From Magnetococcales bacterium WMHbinv6 (GTDB taxonomy: Bacteria; Pseudomonadota; Magnetococcia; Magnetococcales; Magnetaquicoccaceae): a stretch of 64,000 nucleotides of DNA. The notes under the pieces are model-generated. The model saw only the letters and a program-made list of their open reading frames with translations, was not told the origin of the DNA and ran no database searches. Below, one piece after another: positions 17,076-25,209 of the stretch. The translations under genes were made by a program, and so were the position numbers. Within the stretch, counting starts at the first letter, position 1. The number at the start of each line of letters is the position of its first letter. The stretch spans positions 81,718 through 145,717 of the forward strand of contig PDZV01000002.1 of NCBI GenBank assembly GCA_002753135.1. Reading direction: 5' to 3'.

Positions 17076-18896
17076 TCAGAAAGGCGACGGATGACGCTTG
17101 CGTTGCTGCAGATGGCGCTGCTCTGCCTTCAAAGCAAGTAACACACCAAACTGCCGGTCCACATCTCCCTCTCCTGCCTCAATGGCCTGGGTTATCTGCT
17201 TGATCTGACGGTTGAGCTGCCGCAGTTGGCAATTGTTCAAACAACCGCGAAACTCCTCCTGCAGCGACGCCGGTTGCAGCTCTTCACTGAGCAGGATGGC
17301 CTCGGCCCGCGCCGCCAGATTGGCGTTGCCCAAACGTTGCCACAGTGGGGCGGCACTGCCATGAATCAACTCACTGCCCAGCGCCAGCAGGGCCGACAAC
17401 AGTTCGGTGAGGTCGCCATTTTCCAGCTCCAGACGACTCAGTTCCTCTTCCCACAAGGGCACCAGCTCCGGGGCACGCAATAAAATGGCCAGCAACACCC
17501 GCTCAAAATCCCGACCACCCGGCCCGGTCGCATGGATCCGCCGCGGCGACGGTTGCCAGACAGCTCCTCTTGGCGGCGACGCAGGCGGCGTGACAGGCAA
17601 GCGCTCTTCGGTCTGGGCAAAAAACTGGTTGGGCAAGTCAAGATATTGACTGACCTGCTGCAGATAAAGTTCCCGCAGCAAAGGATCTCCCACCTTGGCC
17701 AACAAGGGACGAGCCCGATGCAAAACGGCCACCCGACCCTCTGGACTGGCGCGGTCCAACCCTTCCGCCAGATGCTGCAACAAAAAGCCCAACAGCGGCA
17801 GCGCGCCATCCAGGCGGGCGTTGAACCCTTCCGCCCCCTCCCGCTGCACCAGATCGTCTGGATCTTCCCCCTGCGGCAACAAGAGAAATTGGACGTGACG
17901 ATCCGCCTGCAACCCGTCCAGCACCATCTCCAGGGCCCGCCAGGCCGCCTTGCGCCCCGCCGTATCGCCATCAAAACAAAAACAGATACGCCGCGTGCGC
18001 CGCCACAACTGGCGCAAATGGGAGGCTGTCAGGGCGGTCCCCAAAGTGGCAACCACCGCCTCCACCCCCCGATCCACCAGGGCGATCAAATCCATATAGC
18101 CTTCGACCACCACCACCCGATCCTGTCGCTGGATCGCCCCCTGGGCCTGATCCAAACCGTACAGAATATCGCTTTTCTGGTAGAGCAGGGTCTCTGGCGA
18201 GTTGATATATTTCGGCTCACCGGAAGCCAACACCCGACCACCAAAAGCGATGCAGTGACCTTGCACATCGCGGATCGGAAAAATAATGCGATCACGAAAG
18301 CGGTCGTGGGCCGAACGGTCGCTGGCCGGAATCAGCAGACCGACCTTTGCCAGAGCCTGTTCTGCCGCCTGCCCGCCACCGAAATAATCCAGCAGATGGC
18401 GCCATCCCGCCGGGGCATAACCCAAACCGAAACGTTCGATGGTGGCCGCCTGCAGCTTGCGCCGCTGCAGATATTCTCGCGCTGCCTGCCCCACCGGAGC
18501 CTGCAACTGCTGACAAAACCACTCCCGCGCCCGGTCGATCACCGCCAACAGCTGCTGTCGTTCCTCCCGCTGTTGCCGCTGTCCGGAATCCTCCTCCACC
18601 ATCGTCGGCAGCATGACCCCCAGCATACCGGCCAACTCGGCAACCGCCTCGGCAAAGGTGACCCCCTTGAGCCGCATGAAAAATTCAAACAGATCGCCAC
18701 CGGCACCACAACCAAAACATTTATAAAACCCCTGGTCGGGCCGCACGCTGAACGACGGGGTTTTTTCGTTGTGAAACGGACAGAGCCCCAGCCAATTGAC
18801 ACCCTGCTTTTTTAAACGCACATAACGCCCAACCACATCCAGCATGTCGGCACGTTCGCGCAGTTCCTCAATAAAGCGCTCTGGATAGTGAGCCAT
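17076..18896 (-). CDS. dnaG: DNA primase
   Basis: Synthesises RNA primers at the replication fork. At 606 residues it has the N-terminal zinc ribbon (Cys39, His42, Cys60, Cys63 in CPFH and CFGCG), the primase core with ERFGLGYAP and SDRSAHDRFRDRIIFPI, and the TOPRIM motifs VVEGYMDLIAL and CFDGDTAGRKA. The C-terminal 150 residues form the less conserved DnaB-binding region. ATG 18896 is chosen because it gives the standard start MAHYPERFIEELRERADMLD; the open frame continues 41 codons upstream without family similarity. It precedes rpoD by about 60 bases on the same strand, probably co-transcribed. Confidence 0.96.
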   Translation of the reverse strand: MAHYPERFIEELRERADMLDVVGRYVRLKKQGVNWLGLCPFHNEKTPSFSVRPDQGFYKCFGCGAGGDLFEFFMRLKGVTFAEAVAELAGMLGVMLPTMVEEDSGQRQQREERQQLLAVIDRAREWFCQQLQAPVGQAAREYLQRRKLQAATIERFGLGYAPAGWRHLLDYFGGGQAAEQALAKVGLLIPASDRSAHDRFRDRIIFPIRDVQGHCIAFGGRVLASGEPKYINSPETLLYQKSDILYGLDQAQGAIQRQDRVVVVEGYMDLIALVDRGVEAVVATLGTALTASHLRQLWRRTRRICFCFDGDTAGRKAAWRALEMVLDGLQADRHVQFLLLPQGEDPDDLVQREGAEGFNARLDGALPLLGFLLQHLAEGLDRASPEGRVAVLHRARPLLAKVGDPLLRELYLQQVSQYLDLPNQFFAQTEERLPVTPPASPPRGAVWQPSPRRIHATGPGGRDFERVLLAILLRAPELVPLWEEELSRLELENGDLTELLSALLALGSELIHGSAAPLWQRLGNANLAARAEAILLSEELQPASLQEEFRGCLNNCQLRQLNRQIKQITQAIEAGEGDVDRQFGVLLALKAEQRHLQQRKRHPSPF

Positions 18897-19211
18897 CCGT
18901 CCCCACCCGCTCAAGGCAAAGCATGCAAGCCTTTTAGAAGAGAATATTCTCTCCGGTTTGTCAAGGGATATTGTTGCGAAATCCGGGATTTGTTCTTTGT
19001 CAAGCCCGCCATTCGCCACGCCTGCCTTTGCATACCCCTCGCCCCGGATCGACCCGGTTTATCCTGCCACGGTCAGAGCAGCGCTGAGCGCGGCTCGGAA
19101 TTAACTTTGACAAATCAAATGTTGCAAATCGATAATGAATCTTTGGGCATGGTGCCCTTTCGTGCCGTCGGCAATCTTTCCTGGATCTTTCTTACGGAAC
19201 CACTGGAGACG
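18897..19211. other. Divergent intergenic stretch between dnaG and the Sel1/PEGA gene
   Basis: Holds a good sigma70-type promoter for the rightward gene (19107-19136). A TTGACA also occurs on the minus strand (complement of about 18958-18963) upstream of dnaG, without a clear -10 at normal spacing. No small gene is supported. Confidence 0.5.
19107..19136 (+). promoter_or_regulatory. sigma70-type promoter of the Sel1/PEGA gene
   Basis: Consensus TTGACA (19107-19112), 18 bases, GATAAT (19131-19136), 76 bases before the ATG at 19212. Confidence 0.55.
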
Positions 19212-20456
19212 ATGCACCCCTCCTCTTCTTTCACGGCCTGGCCAAGGGTTTCCTGCCTGGCGCAGGGGCAGCGCGTTGTGTGCCGCCTGTTGCGGTTGAT
19301 GCTGCTTTGCCTGCTCCTCTGCACCACCGCCTCTCCGGCGCTGGCGGAAGAGAGCCCGGCCCAACCCGCCGTTGAACGACTGCTGCAGGCCGCCCGGCAG
19401 GGTGATGCCGTGGCACAGACGACACTGGGCTCTTTTTATCTGCACGGCGTTGGCGTCAAACGCAATCTGCACAAGGCGCTGCACTGGTTCACCCAGGCGG
19501 CAGAACAGGGTGACGCCCTGGCCCAGTTCAATCTCGGCCTGCTCTACCAGGAGGGGCAAGGGATCGAACGGGACGAACAAAAGGCCATCGTCTGGCTGCA
19601 AAAAGTGGCCGAACAATCCCCGCGTGCTGACCGTTTCCACCCGATCATCAAAGGTTGGGCCCAGTTGAAGCTGGGATTTCTCCACTTTGAGGGGCGCACG
19701 CAGGCCAAAAATTATCCCGAAGCCAAACGGTGGTTTGAACGGGCCGCCGCAGAGAACATCGGCATGGCCCAGGAGATGTTAGGACAAATCCATGGCCAGG
19801 GGCTGGGTGTCGCACGCAACCCGCAACTGGCTGGGCAATGGTATCAACGGGCCGCCAAACAGGGCAGCGTCAGCGCCGAAAAAGCGCTGCAGGCGTTGGC
19901 GCAGGCACCACAAAGCAGCCAATCTGCGCCAGCGGAGGCCACCTCTTCCGCCACGGCAGCAACCACCGGCAAACCCCTCAAACCAACCCCCGGCACCAGC
20001 CATAAAGAGAAAACCGGCAAAACGACCGCCAGCCAGCACGCCTTGACCATCCTGCCCACCCCGGCTGATGCCCAGATACGTATTCTCAATATTCGCGCCC
20101 CCTACCATCCCGGCATCCGCTTGGGCCCGGGCAGCTATCGCGTCGAGGTGAGCAAAAGCGGCTTTTTGAGCCAAACCCGGGAGATTCAACTTGCCGACAA
20201 AGACCGGCAGGTGGCCATTCGTCTGCAGGAACAACCGCTGGAGGCTCGCCCCCGCTTGACCGTGCTGCCCACCTTGCAAGGGGTGATGGTGCGGATTCTC
20301 AATATTGATACCGACTACCGGCCCGGCATCCCCTTGCCGCCCGGCACCTATCTGCTGGAAATCTCCAAACCCGGCTTTCAAACCGTCCAACGCTGGGTCG
20401 AACTCTCCGAAAAGGATGTCAAACTGGAAGTCTCACTGACCGAAACAGCGCCTTGA
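19212..20456 (+). CDS. Secreted Sel1-repeat and PEGA-domain protein
   Basis: A 414-residue exported protein. A signal peptide (MLLCLLLCTTASPALA, about residues 30-45) is preceded by a long basic n-region. Next come Sel1 repeats (about 60-235; GDAVAQTTLGSFYLHGVGV, GDALAQFNLGLLYQEGQGI and further degenerate units), a low-complexity Ala/Ser/Thr linker, and two PEGA domains (about 278-345 and 350-412) with PGSYRVEVSKSGF and PGTYLLEISKPGF. Sel1 units mediate protein contacts and PEGA domains are thought to contact surface layers or peptidoglycan. ATG 19212 has GGAG four bases upstream; upstream open frame lacks a signal peptide. Specific function unknown. Confidence 0.75.
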   Translation: MHPSSSFTAWPRVSCLAQGQRVVCRLLRLMLLCLLLCTTASPALAEESPAQPAVERLLQAARQGDAVAQTTLGSFYLHGVGVKRNLHKALHWFTQAAEQGDALAQFNLGLLYQEGQGIERDEQKAIVWLQKVAEQSPRADRFHPIIKGWAQLKLGFLHFEGRTQAKNYPEAKRWFERAAAENIGMAQEMLGQIHGQGLGVARNPQLAGQWYQRAAKQGSVSAEKALQALAQAPQSSQSAPAEATSSATAATTGKPLKPTPGTSHKEKTGKTTASQHALTILPTPADAQIRILNIRAPYHPGIRLGPGSYRVEVSKSGFLSQTREIQLADKDRQVAIRLQEQPLEARPRLTVLPTLQGVMVRILNIDTDYRPGIPLPPGTYLLEISKPGFQTVQRWVELSEKDVKLEVSLTETAP

Positions 20457-20486
20457 TTCCCCCACCCGTTTGCTCAGGAGTTTGCG

Positions 20487-20924
20487 ATGATCATTCGTCC
20501 CGCCGGTCTCGTCCTGCACCAACAACAGCTGCTGACCATGCGCTATCGCTACGGCGAACGGGATCGTTTCAATTTGCCGGGCGGCAATCTGGAGCCGGGA
20601 GAGAGCATCCCCATCTGCCTGCAGCGTGAGTTTCAGGAAGAGTTGGGCCTGACCGTTGCGGTCGGCGACCTGCTCTGCTGCAGCGAAACGCTGGTTGGCG
20701 AACGCCACGCCGTGCATCTGATTTTTCCGGTCACCATCAGCGCCGGAACGCCCCAGCTCAATCCGCAGGCAACCCGCGCTCTGGAAATCTGCTGGCTGCC
20801 GCTGGTCCAACTGGCCCAGACACCGCTTTATCCCAGTATTGCCGCCCCGCTAAGCCAATGGCTGCTGCAGGGAGAGCTGCCTGCCCGCTATCTGGGTCAG
20901 GTGGTGCAGGAGTGGTTTGCCTGA
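20487..20924 (+). CDS. Nudix hydrolase
   Basis: A small (145-residue) cytosolic pyrophosphohydrolase. The Nudix box is intact: GGNLEPGESIPICLQREFQE then ELGL at about residues 32-54, giving the G-x5-E-x7-REUxEExGU pattern with the Mg-binding Glu residues. A strand QQLLTMRYRYGERDRFNLPG precedes it, as in ADP-ribose and NADH-type Nudix enzymes; the substrate cannot be predicted. It follows the Sel1/PEGA gene by 30 bases in the same direction. Its TGA stop ends at the first base of a 126-bp palindromic element. Confidence 0.9.
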   Translation: MIIRPAGLVLHQQQLLTMRYRYGERDRFNLPGGNLEPGESIPICLQREFQEELGLTVAVGDLLCCSETLVGERHAVHLIFPVTISAGTPQLNPQATRALEICWLPLVQLAQTPLYPSIAAPLSQWLLQGELPARYLGQVVQEWFA

Positions 20925-21049
20925 TACCAGGCCGCAATCGAACGGGTAACCGCGTTGGCTGCGTCGTCGTCTCCTCGCCGTACCTGTTTGTACCGTCTCG
21001 TCGCCTCCTGCCTTGCCGCCTTGTTCCCCATTCGATTGCGACTTGGTAT
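20924..21049. repeat. 126-bp palindromic intergenic element
   Basis: Terminal arms of 20 bases (20924-20943, ATACCAGGCCGCAATCGAAC; 21030-21049 inverted) agree at 17 positions. The interior has further self-complementary parts around CGTACCTGTTTGTACCG. It fills the gap between two convergent genes. The arrangement resembles the 145-bp element at 35292, but the arm sequence differs. Confidence 0.6.
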
Positions 21050-21054
21050 GTACG

Positions 21055-22092
21055 CTACTCGTTGCGGCTGCCCGCCGCCATGCCAGCCAGTTGCTGCTTG
21101 ACCTTGTTTTTTTCTGCCGGATTCATCCGTTGCAAAATGGCATCACGCAGCGTTACCGCCCGACTGTTGCCTCCCAGCACCGCCTGATGGGTCCAGAGAT
21201 AGGCCGAGACCGGATCCCGCACCACCCCCTGACCGGCATGATAGGCCAGCCCGATCCGCTCTTTGGCTTGCACATCGCCTTGTGCTGCTGCCGCACGTAA
21301 CCAGCGCAACCCTTTTTCGTAACTGACAAACAGACCGTCGCCTTCCATGTAGCGCATGCCCAGCTGAGATTGCGCCTGGGCGTTGCCGTTGTTGGCAGCC
21401 TGTTGCAACGCCTGCAGCGGCTTCTGTTTATCCTGCTCCCATTGGGTGTGGCGCACTCTGTTTTGCTGCTGATCCTGGTTGAACCGTTGCTCCTGGCGCG
21501 CAACGGCAGCCACCTCCTGCTGGCGACGCTGTTGTTGTGCCCGATCCAACGCCTCCCGGGCCTGCGCCAGACGTTTCACCTCGGCCTTCTCCTCGTCGGC
21601 GCGCTGCTGGTCCAAACGTCGCGCCGCCGCCTCTTCCGCTTGGGCCTGCAGGCGGGCCAGGCGTTCCTCTTCGCGCACCTTGGCCTGCCATTGTCGATAG
21701 GCCTCCTCTTGCAAAGCTCTCTCTTTGGCCCGCAACGCCTCTTCCTGGCGCAAAGCCCCGCGCCAATCCTCCCGCTGACGGCGATCCTCTTCCCGCATAC
21801 GGGCATCCTCTGTCGCCCGCTGCCCACGGTCACGGCGCTCCTCCTCCTGGAAGCGCCGATCCTCGCTGAGCGACTGCAGACGGGACCGTTGATCTACCGC
21901 CTGCTGCTTGCGCTTTTCCTGTTGCTCCTTGATCTTTCCCCCCTGCTCCTGTTGACGCTCCAGCTGCCGTTGCCACGCCCGCTGCTGACGCTCCTGGCTC
22001 TGCTGCCGCGCCGCAGAAGGTTCCTCTTCCGCCTGCGGGGTGGCGGAGATCAAGAGAAAAATAAGGAATATTAAGGGTGTCAACCCGTTCAT
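21055..22092 (-). CDS. Secreted coiled-coil protein with C-terminal Sel1 repeats
   Basis: A 345-residue protein with a signal peptide or N-terminal anchor (MNGLTPLIFLIFLLISATPQA), a highly charged Arg/Glu/Gln-rich coiled coil over about residues 22-235, and two Sel1 repeats (about 240-315; GNAQAQSQLGMRYMEGDG and GDVQAKERIGLAYHAGQGV). The composition suggests an extended periplasmic rod carrying a protein-binding module. ATG 22092 is used because it begins the signal peptide; the frame stays open for 15 codons upstream. It converges with the Nudix gene. The family is not otherwise recognised. Confidence 0.65.
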   Translation of the reverse strand: MNGLTPLIFLIFLLISATPQAEEEPSAARQQSQERQQRAWQRQLERQQEQGGKIKEQQEKRKQQAVDQRSRLQSLSEDRRFQEEERRDRGQRATEDARMREEDRRQREDWRGALRQEEALRAKERALQEEAYRQWQAKVREEERLARLQAQAEEAAARRLDQQRADEEKAEVKRLAQAREALDRAQQQRRQQEVAAVARQEQRFNQDQQQNRVRHTQWEQDKQKPLQALQQAANNGNAQAQSQLGMRYMEGDGLFVSYEKGLRWLRAAAAQGDVQAKERIGLAYHAGQGVVRDPVSAYLWTHQAVLGGNSRAVTLRDAILQRMNPAEKNKVKQQLAGMAAGSRNE

Positions 22093-22184
22093 GTCGCAAC
22101 CGGAGCCCACAATGAATTGCCACAAAAAGCAGGGCAAACGCGCTAAGATGTCTACAGGCCTGAAAAAAGCATGCCATCTTACGA

Positions 22185-22237
22185 CCTGTTGACATTCGGC
22201 TCCAAACCGTAGCCAGGGCCTGTTCTCATTCGGTCCA
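22185..22237. repeat. Two imperfect direct copies of a palindromic-element arm
   Basis: GACCTGTTGACATTCGGCTC (from about 22184) and GGCCTGTTCTCATTCGGTCC (from 22217) repeat with a period near 32 bases. The second copy (AGGGCCTGTTCTCATTCG, from 22215) is identical to the left arm of the 145-bp element at 35292, so this is probably a remnant of that family. Confidence 0.55.
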
Positions 22238-22275
22238 AGCGCAAATCAGGAGGGTGAGGTGGAGGAAACAAGAGA

Positions 22276-22749
22276 TCAGCGGTGATAGGGAATCCGCTGC
22301 AGGATGGTATAGGCGCGGTACAGTTGTTCCAGCAACAACACCCGCACCAGCATATGCGGAAAGGTCATCGGTCCCAGGGAGAGGCTCCAGGCACCCAGGC
22401 GCAGTATATCCGGGTGCAGGCCATCCGGACCACCGATCAAAAAACAGACCGTGGCATGCGCATCACGCCAGCTTTGCATCTCGGCGGCAAAGGCCGGTGA
22501 AGGCATGCTTCGCCCGCCGCTCTCCAATGGCAGCAACAGGGCGGCGGGCGGAAGCCGTTCGCGCAGGCGTGTTGCTTCCCACAACAGCCCCTGTTGCCGT
22601 TCCGCAACAGAGTCACCGGTGCGACGGGCTTCGGCAATTTCGAGCAAGCTCACCCCGCCGATGCGCTCCAGACGCTGTTGATAATCGTTGACCAGGGTGC
22701 GCACAGCCGGTGGCATGCCCCGGCCTACCGCCAACACCATTATTTTCAA
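22276..22749 (-). CDS. rlmH: 23S rRNA (pseudouridine(1915)-N(3))-methyltransferase
   Basis: A SPOUT-class methyltransferase that modifies pseudouridine 1915 in helix 69 of 23S rRNA. The 157 residues carry family features: KIMVLAVGRG at the start, the SAM-binding CFLIGGPDG loop, LSLGPMTFPHMLVRVLLLEQLYRA, and the YHR C-terminus that completes the knot. The preferred start is TTG at 22749, giving MKIMVLAVG; its TTGA overlaps the TGA stop of rsfS, a sign of translational coupling. ATG 22740 would cut the first strand. Last gene of the rplU-to-rlmH block. Confidence 0.95.
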   Translation of the reverse strand: MKIMVLAVGRGMPPAVRTLVNDYQQRLERIGGVSLLEIAEARRTGDSVAERQQGLLWEATRLRERLPPAALLLPLESGGRSMPSPAFAAEMQSWRDAHATVCFLIGGPDGLHPDILRLGAWSLSLGPMTFPHMLVRVLLLEQLYRAYTILQRIPYHR

Positions 22750-23258
22750 AGCCGTTTGCTCTTGACTCGATTCTGCCCGCTCCGTTTCGGCTTTTCACTT
22801 TTGCCTTCCTTCTCTTTGAGCCTGCTCCGACGCTCTCCGCTGGCCGGTTTCGGTGGTTTGGGCGGTTTGATTTTCTTTTTGCTCTTTTCTGGCCTGTCTG
22901 CCTCCTCTGCTTCCCGCTGCGTCACCGGTGGCGGGGCCCAGAGTCGTTCCAGATCATAAAAGGTGCGTGCCTCCTGTTGGAACAGATGCACCACCACATC
23001 CCCGGCATCCACCAAGACCCAGGTTGCCTCTGGCAGGCCGGTGATGCTCAATACCCGCATCGACCGTCCATGAAAAAAACGGTCCGCCTCCTCGGCCAAA
23101 GCGGCCACATGCGTCTGCGAAGTACCGGTCGCCAGCAGAAAAAAATCGGCAAAGGCGGCCCGTCCACGCAGATCGATCACCACCGGATCGACAGCTTTTT
23201 TATCATCCAATTGTTTCTTGAGCTGCCGTATCAGCAGATCCTGCTCCGTTTTACTCAT
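22746..23258 (-). CDS. rsfS: Ribosomal silencing factor RsfS with basic C-terminal tail
   Basis: Binds ribosomal protein L14 and blocks subunit joining during starvation. Residues 1 to about 110 are the conserved domain (LDDKKAVDPVVIDLRGRAAF, ADFFLLATGTSQTHVAALA, WVLVDAGDVVVHLFQQEAR, FYDLERLW). After that comes an unusual tail of about 55 residues, rich in Lys, Arg and Pro, which most RsfS proteins lack. ATG 23258 sits after GGTGAG; ATG 23267 and 23294 are in frame alternatives. Its stop overlaps the rlmH start and its 5' end overlaps or abuts the nadD stop, so the genes are coupled. Confidence 0.92.
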   Translation of the reverse strand: MSKTEQDLLIRQLKKQLDDKKAVDPVVIDLRGRAAFADFFLLATGTSQTHVAALAEEADRFFHGRSMRVLSITGLPEATWVLVDAGDVVVHLFQQEARTFYDLERLWAPPPVTQREAEEADRPEKSKKKIKPPKPPKPASGERRSRLKEKEGKSEKPKRSGQNRVKSKRL

Positions 23259-23907
23259 GCTCACCATATAAATGCTGTTGTTGAATATAGGCAATCACAG
23301 CCTCCGGCAGCAGATAACGCACGCTCTGCCCCTGCCGCAACCGTTGCCGTATGGTTCGGGAACTGATCTCCAGTGCCGTAACCGGCAACTGACAATAGCC
23401 GTGTCTGTGCAACTTTTCCCGATCCATGGCCTGGGCATCGGCGACCTGATAGGGTTGCAATCTCTCGATGACCGCCTGCTCTGCGGCAGTAATGGCATGT
23501 CCGGGGCGGATCATCAAGCCGATATGGGCCCAGTGTAAAATTTCCGGCCAATTTTTCCAGCGATGTACTTCGGCCAGCAAATCGCTGCCCATCAAAAAAA
23601 ACAGCTCACCCAGGGGAAAACGTTCGGCAAGAATGCGCAGTGTATCCACGGTGTAGGAGATGCCAGGCCGCGACGCATCCAGTTCGCACAGTTCAAACCC
23701 CGTCTGCTCCTGAATCGCCAAACGGGTCATCGCCACCCGGTGTTCCACCGCCGTCGCCCGACCGGCATCTTTGAGCGGGTGGGCCCCGGAGGGCAAAAAA
23801 AAGAGCGCCTCCAGGGACAACTGCTCCATGGCCTCCAAGGCCGGGCGCAGATGGCCATAATGCGGGGGATCAAAACTGCCCCCCAAAATGCCGATGCGGG
23901 TTCTCAT
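23251..23907 (-). CDS. nadD: Nicotinate-nucleotide adenylyltransferase
   Basis: Adenylates nicotinate mononucleotide in NAD synthesis. The 218-residue protein has the nucleotidyltransferase motif [11 protein letters not shown] at residues 9-19, the substrate loop [10 protein letters not shown], the [14 protein letters not shown] segment, the FLMGSDLL strand and the C-terminal ISSRTIR motif. Its ATG overlaps the last codons of proA by four bases and it overlaps the rsfS start region at the other end. The order proA-nadD-rsfS-rlmH is common in proteobacteria. Confidence 0.96.
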   Translation of the reverse strand: MRTRIGILGGSFDPPHYGHLRPALEAMEQLSLEALFFLPSGAHPLKDAGRATAVEHRVAMTRLAIQEQTGFELCELDASRPGISYTVDTLRILAERFPLGELFFLMGSDLLAEVHRWKNWPEILHWAHIGLMIRPGHAITAAEQAVIERLQPYQVADAQAMDREKLHRHGYCQLPVTALEISSRTIRQRLRQGQSVRYLLPEAVIAYIQQQHLYGEHE

Positions 23908-25175
23908 CGACGCAGTTGGCCGTCGCCCAAGACGATATATTTCTGGGTGGTCAACCCCTCCAGACCGACCGGTCCCCGCACATGCAGCTTGTCGGTGGAA
24001 ATGCCCATCTCGGCTCCCAAACCAAACTCAAAACCATCGCTGAAACGGCTGGAGGCGTTGACCATCACCGAGGCAGAGTCTACTTCGCGCAGAAAACGCA
24101 TGGCGTTGCCATGGCTGCGGGTGACAATGACATCGGTATGGCGCGAGGAGTGTCTTTCGATGTGGTCAATGGCCTCCTCCAGCGACGCCACCACCCGAAT
24201 CGACAAAATGGCATCCAGATATTCGGTGTCCCAATCTTCGGCCCGCGCATCCTGCACCGCAAGCTGGGCGGGCAGCAGGGTGCGTGTTTCTGGACAGACG
24301 CGCAACTGGCAACCGGCCTGCGCCAACTGCTGACACACCTCCGGCAAAAAGGTTGCCGCAACCGCCCGATGCACCAGCAAGGTTTCGGTGGCGTTGCAGA
24401 CACCGGTACGCTGCATTTTGCCGTTCATCGTCAAGGCCAGGGCCATCGCCAGATCGGCTTCGGCATCGACATAGGTATGGCAGATGCCATCCAGATGTTT
24501 GATCACCGGAATGTGCGATTCGGCGATGATGCGGGCGATCAAATCTTTGCCGCCACGGGGAATGATGACATCCACATCGGCATCACAGCGCAACAGTTCG
24601 CCCACCGCTGCCCGATCGGTGGTGTCGATATACTGCACCGCCGTCATCGGCAGACCGGCCTCCTGCAAGCCGTGCATCAAACAGGCGCTGATGGCCCGGT
24701 TGGAATAGTACGCTTCGGAACCACCACGCAAAATGACCGCATTGCCCGATTTGACGCACAAGGCGGCAGCATCGGCGGTAACATTGGGGCGCGATTCATA
24801 AATGACCCCGATCACCCCCAGCGGCACACGCATTTTGCCCACCCGCATGCCATTGGGCCGGGCCTTCAGCGCGGTGATTTCACCCACCGGATCATCCAAC
24901 GCCGCCACCTGACGCACCCCTTCGGCCATGGCGGCAATGCGGCTTTCGTTCAGACGCAAACGATCAATCATGGCACTGCTGAGACCGGCAGCCTCTGCCG
25001 CCTGCAGATCACGGTTGTTCTCTTCCTGCAACCAGGCGCTCTGTTCGAGCAGACGAACGGCCATGATCAGCAGGGCCTTGTTTTTGACCGCACCATCGGC
25101 CATCGCCAGCACACGCGCTGCCTGCCGGGCCTCTTTGGCCATCGCTGCCACATTGACTTGTCGGGAGGTTTCCAT
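23904..25175 (-). CDS. proA: Gamma-glutamyl phosphate reductase
   Basis: The second step of proline synthesis, reducing gamma-glutamyl phosphate with NADPH to the semialdehyde. At 423 residues it is full length with aldehyde-dehydrogenase-fold features: [48 protein letters not shown], and the catalytic Cys in [18 protein letters not shown] 25175 is preceded by AAGGGG. It follows proB on the same strand with a 34-base gap and overlaps nadD by four bases. Confidence 0.97.
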   Translation of the reverse strand: METSRQVNVAAMAKEARQAARVLAMADGAVKNKALLIMAVRLLEQSAWLQEENNRDLQAAEAAGLSSAMIDRLRLNESRIAAMAEGVRQVAALDDPVGEITALKARPNGMRVGKMRVPLGVIGVIYESRPNVTADAAALCVKSGNAVILRGGSEAYYSNRAISACLMHGLQEAGLPMTAVQYIDTTDRAAVGELLRCDADVDVIIPRGGKDLIARIIAESHIPVIKHLDGICHTYVDAEADLAMALALTMNGKMQRTGVCNATETLLVHRAVAATFLPEVCQQLAQAGCQLRVCPETRTLLPAQLAVQDARAEDWDTEYLDAILSIRVVASLEEAIDHIERHSSRHTDVIVTRSHGNAMRFLREVDSASVMVNASSRFSDGFEFGLGAEMGISTDKLHVRGPVGLEGLTTQKYIVLGDGQLRR

Positions 25176-25209
25176 CGTCGGCCCCTTTCTTCACTTTTTT
25201 GTGTTGCTT

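Noticed and set aside
17532-18815. 427-codon plus-strand frame inside dnaG
   Set aside because: Antisense of dnaG, whose zinc ribbon and TOPRIM motifs are unambiguous.
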